Shown: positions 8,555 to 19,820 of the stretch, piece after piece | Layout of the letters: every line of letters starts with the position of its first letter | Position numbering within the stretch: the first letter of the stretch is position 1 | Assembly: GCA_029961685.1 (NCBI GenBank) | Contig: JARWKL010000012.1 | Span: 14,090,227 to 14,154,226, forward strand | Direction of reading: 5' to 3' | DNA length: 64,000 bases | From: Aristolochia californica | Lineage: Eukaryota > Streptophyta > Magnoliopsida > Piperales > Aristolochiaceae | The notes under the pieces: model-generated | What the model saw: the letters and a program-made list of their open reading frames with translations, nothing else | What the model was told of the DNA's origin: nothing | Database searches by the model: none | Made by a program: the position numbers and the translations under genes

Positions 8555-9898
8555 GTTGCTGAAGATCATGAGAATGTGTATCTTGTTGTTGGAGAACCTT
8601 TGCATATTGCATTTATTGGTGATGTCAGTAATAGAATGCCAAATGGGTCAGTGTGAAAAATTCACAAGTAGGGCAGGTTGATGATGAAGGTCATAATGTA
8701 ACTCTTAATGGTGTTGCCTAAAAAGTCACTAAGGGAGCCAAGATTGTTGCACGAGGAGTTAAAACATGAACTCTTTAGATCACTTCCAATTGTAGAGACA
8801 CGGTTGCAATTGTTGATGCTGTTATTGATTCTGATTTGTGGCACTATAGGCTTGATCACATGAGTGATAATGGAATGAAAGTGCTTTAGTTCAAAGGAAA
8901 GCTATCATGGTTGAAAACTGTAAACAAAAGTTTGTGTAAAATCTTTATTTTATGAAAGCAGAAAAGGGTTAGCTTTTCTAAGGCTAAAAAGGAGCAAAAG
9001 ACAACAAAATTGGAGTTGGTTCACATTGATGTGTGGGGGCCTTCAACTGTTACCTCTCTCGGGGGTTCAAATTACTATGTGATATTTATTGATGATGCAA
9101 GCAGAAAGGTATAGGTTTATTTCCTGAAAAAAAAAATCTGATGTCTTTGATACCTTCAAGGGACAGAGAGCAATGGTTGAGAAAGAGACATATTTGAAGG
9201 TGAAATGACTGCAGTCAGATAATGGAGGAGAATACCTAGATGATGATTTCAAGCAGTATTGTGATGATAATGGAATCAACAGGAAGAAGATCATTCCTGG
9301 AAAACCTCCATAGAATGGTGTGGCTGAGAGGATGAACAAAACTTTAAACGAGTATGCTAGTAGCAGGAGATTACATGTGGGATTGCCAAAGATGTTTTCG
9401 TCTGAGGCTATTAGTACCATTGCCTATTTGACCAATAAAGGTCCCTCAATACCAATGGATTGCAAAATACCAGAAGAGGTTTGGAGAAACAAAGAGGTAA
9501 ACCTTTCTTTCTTGAAAATTTTTGGTTGTGTCTCTTATATTAATATTGATTATGCTGTTAGAAATAAACTTGATGGTAAATCTAAGATATGTTTCTTTAT
9601 TGGCTATGGTGGTATTGAGTTTGGTTATTACTTCTGGGATGACCAAAGTCGTAAGGTTATCAGGAGTAAGGACATGATCTTCAATGAAGGTGCCATGTAT
9701 AAAGACAGGTTGAGAATAGAGTATGAGAGAACGAGTGATGAAGCCAAGAAGTCTAAAGTGATTCAGTTGAGAGATCTTCTAGTTATTGAGATGGAGAATA
9801 TTGCTCAGGAAGACAAGGAAAACATACCCCGAGAAGTAAATCAGGACATCCCTGTGACGGAACTCAAGAGATCTGCCAGAACTTGTAGACCACCATAG
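8341..9898 (+). pseudogene. copia B protease and integrase remnant
   Basis: After the duplicated protease site come GAG-pre-integrase (DLWHYRLDHMSDNGMKVL, about 8838-8890) and integrase. The integrase catalytic Asp sites are in HIDVWGPS (about 9020) and LQSDNGGEY (about 9210), and the Glu is in NGVAERMNKTL (9320). The C-terminal half 9320-9898 is one open frame (GCVSYINIDY, KSKICFFIGYGG). At least six stops, including one just before NGVAER, break the 5' half. It would insert cDNA into the genome if intact. Confidence 0.85.
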
Positions 9899-9939
9899 AG
9901 GTTCCCCTACGGTGAATTATATTTTATTGACTGATAAAG

Positions 9940-11010
9940 GTGAACCAGAGAGTTATGAGGAAGCAATGCAAGTTGATGATTTGACCAAGTAGGAGTTGGC
10001 CGTGCAAAATGAGATGGATTCATTGTTATCCAATCATATATGACAGTTGATCGAGTTATTGAAAGGGAAGAAGGCATTGCATAATAAATGGGTGTATTGA
10101 ATAAAAGATGAATATGATGGCAGCAAACTGTACAAGGAAAGATAGGAGGTAAAAGGTATTCAACAAAAAGAAGGCATTGACAACATTGAGATTTTCTCTC
10201 CAGTGAAGAAATTAACTACGATTATAACATTGGTTTGACTAGTGGCAAGATTTGTACTTAGAGTAGTTGAAAGTAAAGACAACCTTTCTTCATGGTGATT
10301 TGGACGAAAAAATTTACATGATGCAGTCATAGAGTTTCAAAGCACAAGGAAAGGGGAAAATGGTGTGTAAACTTCAAAAAAGCTTGTATGGTCTTAAATA
10401 AGCCCCATGACATGGGTATAAGAAGTTTGACACATTTATGAGTAGTAATGGTTTCTTGAGGTGCCAGGTGGATCATTGTTGTTATGTGAAGAAGTTTGAT
10501 GACTCCTACATCATTCTACTACTATATGTTGATGACATGTTGATAGCTGGTGCTTGTAAACAGGAAATAAAAAAGTCGAAAAGGGATTTGTCCAAGAAGT
10601 ATGCAATGAAGAATTTGGGTGCTACAAAAAAAATCCTTAGGATGAGGATTACTAGGGACATTGATGTTTTGAAATTGTTACAAGAAGAATATGTGAAGAA
10701 GGTGCTGAGCAGATTCAGCCTGAATGATGCAAAAGCAGTGAGTGCTCCTTTATCTAATCACTTTAGGCTATCTAAGGAGAAATCGCCTTGTACAAAGCTG
10801 GAGCGAGCCAACCTGGCCAATGTGCCTCATGCTTATGCTATTGGCAATCTCATATATGCCATAGTATGCACTAGACCAGACATAGCTCATATAATGGGAG
10901 TTGTGAGCAGATATATGAGTAATCTAGGTAATCAACAATGGGAAGCAGTGAAGTGGATTCTCAAGTATTTCAGAGGCAATACAGACTCAGCCTTAAGTTT
11001 CAAAAAGTTA
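9940..11010 (+). pseudogene. copia B reverse transcriptase remnant
   Basis: The N-terminal part 9940-10437 is riddled with stops, but its palm-region and LYGLK-like blocks can be followed. From 10438 the frame is open for 214 residues: LLYVDDMLIAGA (active site intact), LGATKKILRMRI, ISR-like thumb and ICTRPDIAH. The frame then enters RNase H. Confidence 0.85.
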
Positions 11011-11480
11011 GACTTGGGAGTACAGGATTATGTAGATGCTGACATGGTTGGAGACATTGATGGTAGGAAGAGTACCACTTGATATGTATAAACATTGGGT
11101 AGTACAATAGTTAGTTGGGTCTCTAAGTTGTAGAAGATAGTTGCTCTTTCTACTACAGAGGTAGAATATGTTGTTGTGACTGAAGCCTGTAAAGAGTTGT
11201 ATGGTTGCAGTCTTTCTGGGAAGAATTAGGTCTCAAGCATGGGAAGAATGTGTTGTATTGTGACAGTCAGAGTGCTATTCATTTAGCAAATAATCCCATT
11301 TATCTTGCTAGAATAAAGCACATACATGTGCGTTATCACTTCATTAGATCAACTCTAGAGGATGGAGTCTTATCACTTGAGAAGATTCAAGGAAGTTAGA
11401 ATCTAGCTGATATGTTGACAAAGACTGTTACGATTGGGAAACTAAAGTTGTGGGCAACTTCAGTTGGACTTCTTTCTGAG
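11011..11480 (+). pseudogene. copia B RNase H remnant
   Basis: Motifs are YVDADMVGDIDGRKST, VALSTTEVEYV and LYCDSQSAIHLANNP, plus IKHIHVRYHFIR and a LADMLTK tail, broken by stops at 11080, 11132 and 11397. Normal end of a copia pol. Confidence 0.85.
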
Positions 11481-11544
11481 GATTGAGAAGTTGTTGTGGT
11501 CGTAGTGGAGATTTTGATGATGGATTAGTCTCCAAGTGGGAGAT

Positions 11545-12038
11545 AGTTAAATTGTGGACCCTAACCAACGCCCTACACTGAGTTGGTACGTGGATCGATC
11601 TTCGCGATAAGGTCATGTGGGGGTTGGAAGCCTCCCTCCCGAGGGTGTGGGGGCAGAGCCCCTGCCAGGTCCACAATATATTAATTGATGTTTCATTAAG
11701 TGTAGTTTGAGAATTTTACTCTTGTATCGCGGTTGCCCTAATTTTCTCTTTATAGTTAAGGGGTACCGCTATTAGGGTTTTATCATCATCACCGAGAAGG
11801 AGTTGGACTTGTGGTCTGAGAGGGGTTAGAGAAAACACTTGTAAGTGTGTGTGATTTCTCTTGTAAACTATTTCATCTTTATAGTGGATTATTGTAGCGG
11901 CAGAGGACAGGACTTAGTCTCACCATGAGGCGAACCTGTATAAATCTTGTTGTTTGTTTTCGTGTTTGTTTTTCCTTTCTTTTGCGATTATTATTAGTTC
12001 TCTTGTTAGTTTGTAATTAGGGCGTTTAGTTCCTAATA
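11545..12038 (+). repeat. 3' LTR of copia B
   Basis: Follows PPT AAGTGGGAGA (11534-11543). The first base is mutated (A for T) and the last CA reads TA. It lacks the poly-G run of the 5' LTR and has a longer T-rich segment near 11945-11985. Confidence 0.92.
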
Positions 12039-12297
12039 GTGACTGTAGAGTTATAATTGTCAAGATGCATCAATTGGGCTGGTTAGTTGAACTATTATGG
12101 GTTTTGATTGGGAACACGATCGTTCTAGCTTTGGAATAGTGAGCATGTTGTATCTATGACAAGGTCTTGAGAGCTGGGGAAACTTGTGAGTGCAAGTGGC
12201 GGGGATGAGGGGTTCTTAAGAAGGTGAGGCAGGTGTAGTGATTGGAAATTCAAGATACTGAGAGGCGAGAGGGCAAATGTTGCATAAGAGGTTGTTT
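12039..12297. other. Short spacer without recognised gene
   Basis: No domain is readable. It probably belongs to the copia C remnant that follows, or to the site where copia B inserted. Confidence 0.4.
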
Positions 12298-12970
12298 TTA
12301 GGTGGGAGCAGAGCGAGAGGAGGGCACCGATGGCGTACTAATAGTAATAACAATGTCATCAACATATACCACCACAAGAATCTTCCCACAGTTGGTGTTT
12401 TTGGGGAATATTGAGTGATCACTCTTACACCTCCTGAACCCAAGCTGAGTAACAACCATGTTGAACTTATCAAACCAAGCCCATAGATGGTCTACTTTAA
12501 TCAACACACATTCTCCCCCTCAACCACATTAGTAGGTGGTTGTCTCATATAGACCTCCTCTAATAGGTCACCATTTAAAAAGGCAACATTAACATCCAAC
12601 TAATATAAAGTGCAACATGGTCAAAATTGTGGGATCCATAAAGTAAAAGCCCCCTCTCTCATAGCCTCCATCAATCACCTGCTTCATTTTGTTGTCCTGA
12701 AAAACACAACGATATGGAAAAAAGGTAGCAAAGAAATTAAGTCATTTAGTTAAATGATTGATTGACAAAAGTCTAAGTTGAAATTGAGGCACAAATAAAA
12801 CATTGGTGAGTGAGAAGATGTACTTGTGCCCTGAATTTTCGTTTGTTATCCATCTGCAACTGACACAAACCGGTTCGTAGTATATGGTCACAAGTTTGAC
12901 AAATTATTTATGTGACCAGTATGGTGTTTAGAAGCATATGAATCAATGATTCAAGATGGATCACTAGAAT
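12298..12970 (-). pseudogene. copia C remnant: protease joined to RT by internal deletion
   Basis: Minus strand. From 12960 downward, SWIIDSYASKHHTGH is a protease site (DSGAS changed to DSYAS). Then LLSINHLTK and CVFQDNKMKQVIDGGYERGG follow to about 12620. The next codons are already RT (LDVNVAFLNGDLLEEVYMRQ, 12605-12545, then WFDKFNMVVTQLGF and LVVVYVDDIVIT at about 12450-12335). Integrase and the RT N-terminus are therefore deleted. The YVDD box is intact but isolated. The GGYERGG form is closest to copia L here. Confidence 0.82.
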
Positions 12971-13079
12971 GTAAGACCAAGGAGAATGCACCTATAGAAG
13001 CAATATTAGTTGTAGCAGCATTTGGAGGGGTTGTCATCAAATTTTTAAATTATGAAGTAATGCATAATTTTCTTCTAAT

Positions 13080-13440
13080 TGTTGAATTTAGAATCCCTTT
13101 TCCATAATTCCAAGCAAGAGAAAGAAGAAAGAAAAAAGAAGAAAAGGGAAGAAGAGCTCTCAGGTAGAGAGAAGAAAAGATAAAAGAGAAAGGAGAGGTT
13201 GTGCCAAGCAAAGAGAGAGAGAGAGAGAATAACTCGAGATTGAGATGTGTAACTTGGTGAATTCCAAATTAAAACACCTCTATATATAGTAGAGGAAGAG
13301 GTAGAGTCCTTATAAAATTTTCCTTTCAATCCTAATTACATTCTAACTCTAACTCTCTAAGATAAGTCTATTCAAACTAATCTACTAGAAGACTAATATG
13401 AGTTGAACTAGAACTCTTTCTTCATTCACGTGAATTAAGG
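13080..13440 (-). repeat. Truncated 3' LTR of copia D
   Basis: On the plus strand it starts TGTTGAATTTAG, the reverse of the LTR end CTAAATTCAACA. Its U3 part is missing. It has AG repeats, a reversed TATA region (TATATATAG) and the CT/GA-rich leader of the family. Confidence 0.85.
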
Positions 13441-14740
13441 GAGGACTGCAACCAACGGATATTTTATCTATGGGAAGAGGAACCAATTACCATGTATGAT
13501 TGTCATTAAGTGCCTTCATTTCTTCATCCATTGCTGCCTTCCACCCTGGATGTTGTAGAGCTTCTTGATAGGATTGTGGAACAAATATGGAGGAAATAGA
13601 AGAAATAAACTGAGAACATAAAGGCGAGAGGCGATGATGAGACATAGAAATTGAAATGGGATGAGAATTAGAAGGAGTAGAGCATAATCAAGGTTCTTTC
13701 CTTATAGCAATAGGACGAGTATCATATTGAGGGCCAAAAATAACTGATGATAAAGGATTTAACTTTATTGGATCTGTTAACTCAGCAAGTGTGGTGTCGT
13801 CCACTTGCTCTAGGGGTTGAATAATCTCTGTATCACAAGGCACAACCGGTCGAGGAGAACCTGGTACTGAGGACAGACCAGGAGGAGTGCTATCAGAATA
13901 AAATGAGGAGTGGTAAAAAAATGTTACATCCTTGGACACAAATAAACGTTGAAGAGTAGGACTATAACAAACATAACCCTTTTGTGTGCGAGAGTATCCC
14001 GAAAAGATACACTTGATAGATTTAGGATCAAGTTTGTTGTGTCTAACTAATGAATTATGAACAAAACAATGACATCCGAAGACTTTCAATGGTAATGAAA
14101 ATGGATCATCATTTTTTAATAATCTAGAGTAAGGAGATGTATTACCAAGAACGGCAGATGGTAGACGATTTATAAGAAAGCAAGCCGTGAGGACTGCATG
14201 AGGCCAATGAAAGTATGGAACTTTCATGGCATATAATAGACCTCGAACTACCTCAAGAATATGACAATTTTCCCATTCGGCTACACCGTTTTGTTGAGGA
14301 GTCTAGGCGCATGATGTTGGATGGATATTGCCATTATCATGACAAAAAGAGTCAAGATCTTTGGAAACATATTCTTTAGCATTATCAAACCAGAGAATTT
14401 TTATTTTTTGACCAAATTGTGTGAGTACCATAGCATGAAATGACTTAAATATGAATGGTATCTTAGAACACTCCTTAAATATAAACAACCAAGTTGTGTG
14501 AGTGAAAACATCAATAAAGGTAATAAAGTGTTTTTCTTGAGAAATATTGGAAACACTCAAGGGTCCCCAAACATCAGTATGAATTAATGAAAATGGAGTA
14601 ACACTTTTGACTTCTAGATGAGGAGAGTATGTACTCCTTTGATGTTTACTCAATTGACAAACCTCACAATGAAATTCTGACCTTACTTCAAGAGAAGGAA
14701 GCATATAATGAAGAGACTGTGCAGATGGATGTCCCAACCG
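13441..14740 (-). pseudogene. copia D integrase and RT N-terminus remnant
   Basis: From 14737 down: MGHPSAQSLHYMLPSLEVRS, a pre-integrase CxxC-type block, HTDVWGPLSV, FDNAKEYVSKDL (SDN changed to FDN), a stop at the PQQNGVAE region, then MKVPYFHWPHAVLTACFLIN, KVFGCHCFVHNS and KCIFSGYSRTQKGYVCYSP to 13688. At 13640-13480 the RT start (EALQHPGWKAAMDEEMKAL) is readable and then lost at the LTR junction. Not functional. Confidence 0.85.
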
Positions 14741-15058
14741 ATTGTTCCATAATGTGTCTCATTTTCAGTAGTAAAAACCATATTTATTTTCAGCACGTCC
14801 AAATAGTAAAGCCCTTTGAAGGCTGAGCTAACTTCCACACTTGAAGAAAGCCTCTAAAGTGGGCCAAGTACTTATGAATATTCTCTCCTTGTGTAGTATT
14901 CAAAATTCTTTGGAGAATATCATATGGTCTATGTAGAGTATCTATCCAGGCAAGAGTACAGTTTAGCAAGTGTCTCCCAAATTTGTTTAGCAATGTCAAG
15001 ATGAATAGCATTGTGGGAGACATGTTCTTCCATTCTATTGATTAGCCAACTTATCACC
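14741..15058 (-). pseudogene. copia D gag fragment fused to pre-integrase
   Basis: From 15058 down: LINRMEEHVSHNAIHLD, DTLHRPYDILQRILNTTQGE and FRGFLQVWKLAQPS, then within one codon the pre-integrase block (GLYYLDV..). The matching intact order in copia N (33.3-34.7 kb) shows the zinc knuckle and protease were deleted here. Confidence 0.82.
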
Positions 15059-15294
15059 AACTATTTTTTGGAAAAAAATCTTATAACTAAAGACAACCAC
15101 AACACACTACTTAGTAAAAAAAAAAAAAAAAAAAAAACAGATTTCAGCCATGCTTTAAGACAATGAAGAACTATATTTTTCAAATGTGACAATATGAATT
15201 CCAAATCAAAATTTAGATAATCTATACATGATTTTGGATGATCTAAGACATGAATTGAAGGATATAAAAAACGTATATGGAATTTTAACCTTGC
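15059..15294. other. Leader-like DNA with a 22-A run
   Basis: No gene. A-tract at 15116-15137. The region resembles 5' untranslated leader of E-type copias in reverse and separates copia D from the duplicated PBS region. Confidence 0.45.
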
Positions 15295-15641
15295 TGGAAT
15301 TTGAAAAATAGTACCTTTTTCGAAAAGAAAAAACACCTTTCTTCCTTCTTATGTTGAAATAGTTGTCTCCTTTCACAATTAAAACCACTTTTGAGCTATT
15401 TTGAATTACAACCCTAGAATCCCTACTTTGACACCATGTTAGATTATAGGGTTGCATGCTTACACACTTATCTGGAATTTGAAAAATATTACCTTTTCTA
15501 TAAGGAAAAAACACATTTCTTCCTTCTTATGTTGAAACACTTGTCTCCTTTGCACACTTAAAACCAATTTTGAGTTGTTTTGATTTACAACCCTAGAATC
15601 CTTGCTCTAATACCATGTTAGATTATAGGGTTGCATGCTTA
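15295..15641 (-). repeat. 178-bp-period direct duplication containing PBS and LTR end
   Basis: Copies 15295-15461 and 15473-15641 each carry a leader segment, a reversed PBS (ACACCA in the first, GCTCTAATACCA in the second) and the first 25 bases of an LTR end (TGTTAGATTATAGGGTTGC). Only the right copy continues into the LTR. Confidence 0.88.
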
Positions 15642-16414
15642 GAAAGTTTGGATTTTGAGAAAAGAAGGTGAACTAAGAAGAAGAGAAGAGTAACAGAGAG
15701 TAAGAGGAGAACAACTCGTGTGAGACAAGTAACATGAGAATGGGAGAGAGTTGTTGGAGCATATCCTTGTGCTATCCCCCTTATTTATTGTTTATAGATG
15801 TGAGGGCTAGTAACCCTAATACATGAATGAAATTAAGTATTAGGAAGTAGACGCCCTAATTCCAAACTAATGAGAGAAATAATAATAATCTCTGGAGAAG
15901 GAAAAACAAGCACAGAGTTAAAACACAAGATTTATACAAGTTCGTCTCAAGGTGAGACTACATCTTGTTTTCCTCCATTGTAATAATCCACTATGAAGAT
16001 GAAATAGTTTATAAGAGAAATCGCACACACTCATGTTTTTCTTTAACCTCTCATAGCCGCAACTGATGATCTTTCTCTGGGTGATCCAACCCTAATAGTG
16101 GCCCCCAAATATAAAGAGGAAACTACAGCAACCGTGATACAAGAGTAAAATTTCCAAACTACCCTTAATGAAATATCAGCTAATATATTGTGGACCTGGT
16201 GGGGGTCCACCCCTACACCCCCAAGAGGGGGCTCCCCATCCCCCTTCCAACCCCCATGGTGACCTTACTACGAAGGTCAATCTGCGTACCGACTCAGCGT
16301 AGGGCATTGATTATGCTCCACAACTTAATAGAAAGAACTTTGACATTTACATAGTTATATCTCATGTCATTCGAGAACTTAATTACATATAATGCTACTA
16401 TTTTATTTAAAACA
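15616..16414 (-). repeat. Copia E LTR, interrupted at 15838-16330
   Basis: Plus-strand reading starts TGTTAGATTATAGGG and ends TTTAAAACA at 16414. Rebuilt length is about 305 bp. A PBS-like sequence lies outside it (15604-15615), so it would be a 5' LTR for the DNA to its left and a 3' LTR for copia E to its right. Confidence 0.7.
15838..16330 (-). repeat. Solo LTR of the copia B family
   Basis: 493 bp, the reverse of the copia B LTR: plus strand TATTAGGAAGTAG..., ending CCACAACTTAATA. All landmarks of the copia B LTR are present, including the reverse of GGGTTTTATC-like and AACTATTTCATCTT blocks. Flanks TTAAG and GAAAG match 3 of 5. Confidence 0.88.
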
Positions 16415-16940
16415 AGTTAGTAATGAGATGAGATGTGGATGGTTCTCTAGAAACGGTGATCTTGGTTCTTTATAGAAGGCAAATGGCCTAGTGTCACATG
16501 GTGGACCAAAAACAGTAGGAGAAAATGGAGGAGAGTGTACCTTACAAGCATTAGGAGACTCCACAGGTGAGTGGTTGGTTAGAGAAGAGAGTAGTCTCTG
16601 ATGTTGAAGATGGGTCCCCATTTTCCTGCACTTGATCACCCAATGTACCAACTAACCGGGGCATCCTTATAGAAGGTGTAAAACCTTGCGGAGAATATGG
16701 TTGGATCTTCAAAACATGTTACATCAGTAAAAATTAAGGTCCTTTTGAGACTAGGTGAATAACACAAATTATCTTTTTGATTTTTTGAGTATCCTAAGAA
16801 AATACAATTGATAGCCCTGAGTTGAACTTGTTTTGCTGAGGACCCAAGTAATGAATAAACAAAATACACCAAAATACTCGAGGAGGAAATGTAAAAGCAG
16901 ATGAATCATGAAATACACTATAAAGCATAGAGAATTAGCC
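16415..16940 (-). pseudogene. copia E integrase C-terminal remnant
   Basis: Minus strand: FPPRVF (about 16890), YFVYSLLGSSAKQVQLRAIN, CIFLGYSKNQKDNLCYSPSL and DVTCFEDP, then a Pro/Ser-rich linker ending near 16410. These are the standard blocks after the integrase core in copias. The core itself is missing, as is all of RT and RNase H. Confidence 0.82.
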
Positions 16941-17180
16941 ATTTGATAACTAAGGTATTTCCCTCAACCACTTGTGATAGGAAGGTTCATCAACATGCAC
17001 AGGTGGTTGCTTTATATGTCCAACAAGGTCCCTAGTAATTAGAAAACATTTGAAAGATTGAGACCATGACAAGTAGTTAGTTAAACCCTTGAGAGGAATT
17101 GTAGTGATTCTTAAGGGATCATGCCTGCTGAAATCATCAGGTGATGAGGAAGAAAAAGAATTAATTGAGATTTTTTCCAT
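16941..17180 (-). pseudogene. copia E gag N-terminus
   Basis: Starts at ATG 17180 (MEKISINSFSSSS) and reads RITTIPLKGLTNYLSWSQSF, CFLITRDLVGHI and EPSYHKWLREIP before a stop at 16950. It is the conserved N-terminal gag block shared with copia L (KITTIPLKGVSNYL) and copia N. It joins integrase remnants directly, so the centre of gag, protease and integrase core are deleted. Confidence 0.85.
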
Positions 17181-17507
17181 GCAAGATCAATTACAAACAT
17201 TCCATTTTGTAATTAAATCAAGAGATTAGCAAGGGAAACACACAACTTCAGAATTAGAATAAAAAAATTCACAAGGTGTGGCTGAATATAACTCTTTGAA
17301 GAATATGGTCATATAAACAAAACATGCAAAATTCGAAATTCAACTAATTCCAACAATAAAACATTGAAACAATGATGAAATTTTGATGATTAATCCACAA
17401 AAAAAACACACTTAAAGGTGGGATTGAAGGCTGACTTAAACAAACACTTTTCCTTCAACAATTACCTTCAAACCCTACTTTTGGTTTTTAATGATTTAAA
17501 AACTAAA
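17181..17507 (-). other. copia E leader, first part
   Basis: A-rich, non-coding, between the gag ATG and the insertion site of F. It continues at 20176. Confidence 0.6.
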
Positions 17508-17512
17508 CTTTA

Positions 17513-17940
17513 TGTTGGAAGATGGGCCTCAATCCCACACAACCGAGGAAGGCCCACATATTCAAGAGTGTTGGAAGATGGGCCCAAGCCCATAAGATAT
17601 GGACCCATGATCACGAGTTGGTGGGACCCACCATGATCATGTGAGGTAGCATGAGAAATCTTACACAATAAAAAGTCTTACAGAGCCAAAATTATTATGG
17701 AAGTAGGTCTCACAGAAGAGTTTCAATTTAAAGGTGTTTTAGTTATGTTAGTCTTCTATTTATATTGGGTTATTTAATTATTCAAGGACTTATCTTTAAG
17801 TGTTAGAGTTTGGGTGTAATTGGGACAAAGGTAGTTTAATTGTAATTAGACTCTACTACCTTCCTCCATTATAAATAGAGTTCATGTACTCTGATTACAT
17901 GTAAGTCAATGAATTATTTCTCTTTTCCATAAATTCAACA
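17513..17940 (+). repeat. 5' LTR of F, with duplicated head
   Basis: 428 bp, 78 bp longer than its partner because TGTTGGAAGATGGGCC occurs twice (17513 and about 17569). It carries TGGGCC/GGCCCA motifs, GTGGGACCCAC at 17621-17631 and TATAAATAG at 17870-17878. It ends CATAAATTCAACA. Confidence 0.92.
17870..17878 (+). promoter_or_regulatory. TATA box of element F LTR
   Basis: TATAAATAG, 62 bases before the LTR end, placing transcription start in the R region of the LTR. Predicted. Confidence 0.55.
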
Positions 17941-19820
17941 TGGTATTAGAGCAGGTTCAATGAGTTGACTCGGTCAACCCACAGAGGTAATGTGATTCTT
18001 TTCTAATCTATTATCTCTAGTAGTTTAGGTTCGTATTTATCTTTTTTTTTTCTCTTTTCTGTCCCTATACCCATTGTTTGATTTGTGTTTTCACCTCTAT
18101 AATGAGCTTTTAATATTGGATATTATATATTGATGGAAATATATTCGAGTCTATTTTCCAAGGAAAAAGATTTTTTTTTTACATTCAGAGTTATCTACAA
18201 AGATAAATCAATATTCGAATTAGTAAAGGTCAGATTGCAAAAGAGGTTAGAGCAGTAGTACAAAATTTCAACTTCCAAGCTATTTTATGTTATCAAGAAT
18301 GAGACTTTTATATGTAGAATTATATATCAAAAGAAATATCTGTAAGTCTATTTTCTTACCTATTCAACCAATTCTCGATATGAGTTTTTTATAAGGATAT
18401 ATTGATCTTGGAAGAGTTAATGGTTATGCTGGCAAAAGGAGAAAGAGTACTTAGTTCAGTCATATTATAGAGACCGAAATTTACCAGTTTATATATCTCA
18501 ATTGAAGTATATTTAATGAAGAGAGGTTATACTCAAATGAAATTTATTTAAGTCTAATTTCATAAGGAGAAAATTTCTTGTCAAACTGATCAATATTTAA
18601 GGATATATTTGCATTTGAAGAATCAAAGGTCCTGCTGGTATCCTATTGCATTGAAAAATCCGAATTTAAGCCGAATTATTTCATGTGCCCTTATTACTCT
18701 TAAGTACTTTCATCATTTACCAGCTATCTACTACTATACTAGTGCAAAATTTCTACATCTATGTTATTTGGTTCAAACTGAGATCACTACCATTACCTCT
18801 CAGCTTGAGGGGAGAAGTAGAATAAGAAGTACAAGAAGGAGCAAAGAAAATTGAAGACCAAGAATCCTGACTAGCAATAATAATTATGGTAATTATTGGT
18901 GGTACCTGACTTGGCTCGACTCGATTCTATTTCTCTGGCTGGATTAATTTGGAAGTATTCTTAACATATTTCTTGGTCAACATATTATTTGGTGCACATA
19001 CTCACATCGAAGTATTTCATGGGTCCTTTTACAAGGATATTTATTATTTTGGTTCGTGTTATATGGGCCTAAACCCATTTCAACAATAGCTATTGTGTCT
19101 CTTTGGATGAGACATTATTATTGAAGAAGTTGTGACCTCAACATCCTAGCTTCCTCTTTACCCATTACCCATTAGTTATTTGGCAGTCTTTCTCTTACCA
19201 TCCTTTATTTGACTCTCACATACCTTTGGGCCAACCTTTTTAGTGTTGCTTTAGTTGGGAGTTTAAGTCCATCATATACATACATATGGGTATTTTAAGT
19301 CCATTGAGACTTTTATATATATATATATACCCGTGGGTCTTTTATCATCATCTTGTGAATGACAAGCATTACCCACTTATTACCCATTTCTACCTGTGAG
19401 AGTCAGTGCCCGGGTTGAGACACCGTGATAGAGGAGCTTATTAGTACATATATGTTACCCCCCTTAATTGGCATTTATTACTCCTACCACTTGAGAGTCA
19501 TTGTCCTGTGGAGGGACACGGTGATGGAGAAGTTTTATTATACTTCTGAGCATTGTGTATAGACCCACTACCTGAGAATGATAGGAGTGTGCTCTACATC
19601 CAGCATGGGTTATGACTAGAGTATGGAGCGATGTCATAATGTTTGGAGTGATTTTAATCTCACTTATCTTATGCTATCTGAGCCTTATGGAAGAGACCAC
19701 TAGCGTGAGGGGGAATGTTGGAAGATATGGAAGACTACTTTTTTTATGAGAAGATCCAATACACCATTTGAAGTAAGCTGGGAGTTCTTGATGTTCTCTT
19801 ACCCCCAGCTTGAGGGGGAG
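17941..19820 (+). other. Interior of F, no protein coding
   Basis: AT-rich. It starts with the PBS and a leader (GAGTTGACTCGGTCAACCC) conserved in Q (60917 on) and in reverse in J and K. A block near 19430-19720 (reading GATAGGAGTGTGC) is shared with G (41040-41290). No open frame longer than about 80 residues, and none resembles gag. Confidence 0.85.

Larger units (their letters stand above)
6646..12038 (+). mobile_element. Ty1/copia element B with both LTRs
   Basis: 5' LTR 6646-7117, PBS 7120-7131, degraded gag-PR-INT-RT-RNase H, PPT (AAGTGGGAGA), 3' LTR 11545-12038. The domain order with INT before RT is diagnostic of copia. Flanks GTGAA (6641-6645) and GTGAC (12039-12043) match 4 of 5, so this is a genuine single insertion. 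Many stops in pol, and LTRs that have clearly diverged, indicate age. The gag type (IEDYLY..K.LHAPLL) is like Tnt1/Tork-group copias; that lineage call is tentative. Confidence 0.93.
13080..15058 (-). mobile_element. Ty1/copia remnant D (minus strand, deleted)
   Basis: Same family as copia I, M and N. Reading downward: gag C-half (15058-14820), then GAG-pre-integrase, integrase, the first RT block, then directly the 3' part of an LTR. Two internal deletions removed the zinc knuckle with protease and most of RT with RNase H. The 5' boundary at 15058 is abrupt and abuts element E-type leader. Confidence 0.82.

Noticed and set aside
13075..13329. Ser/Phe-rich minus-strand frame
   Set aside because: It is the GA/CT-rich leader of the copia D LTR.
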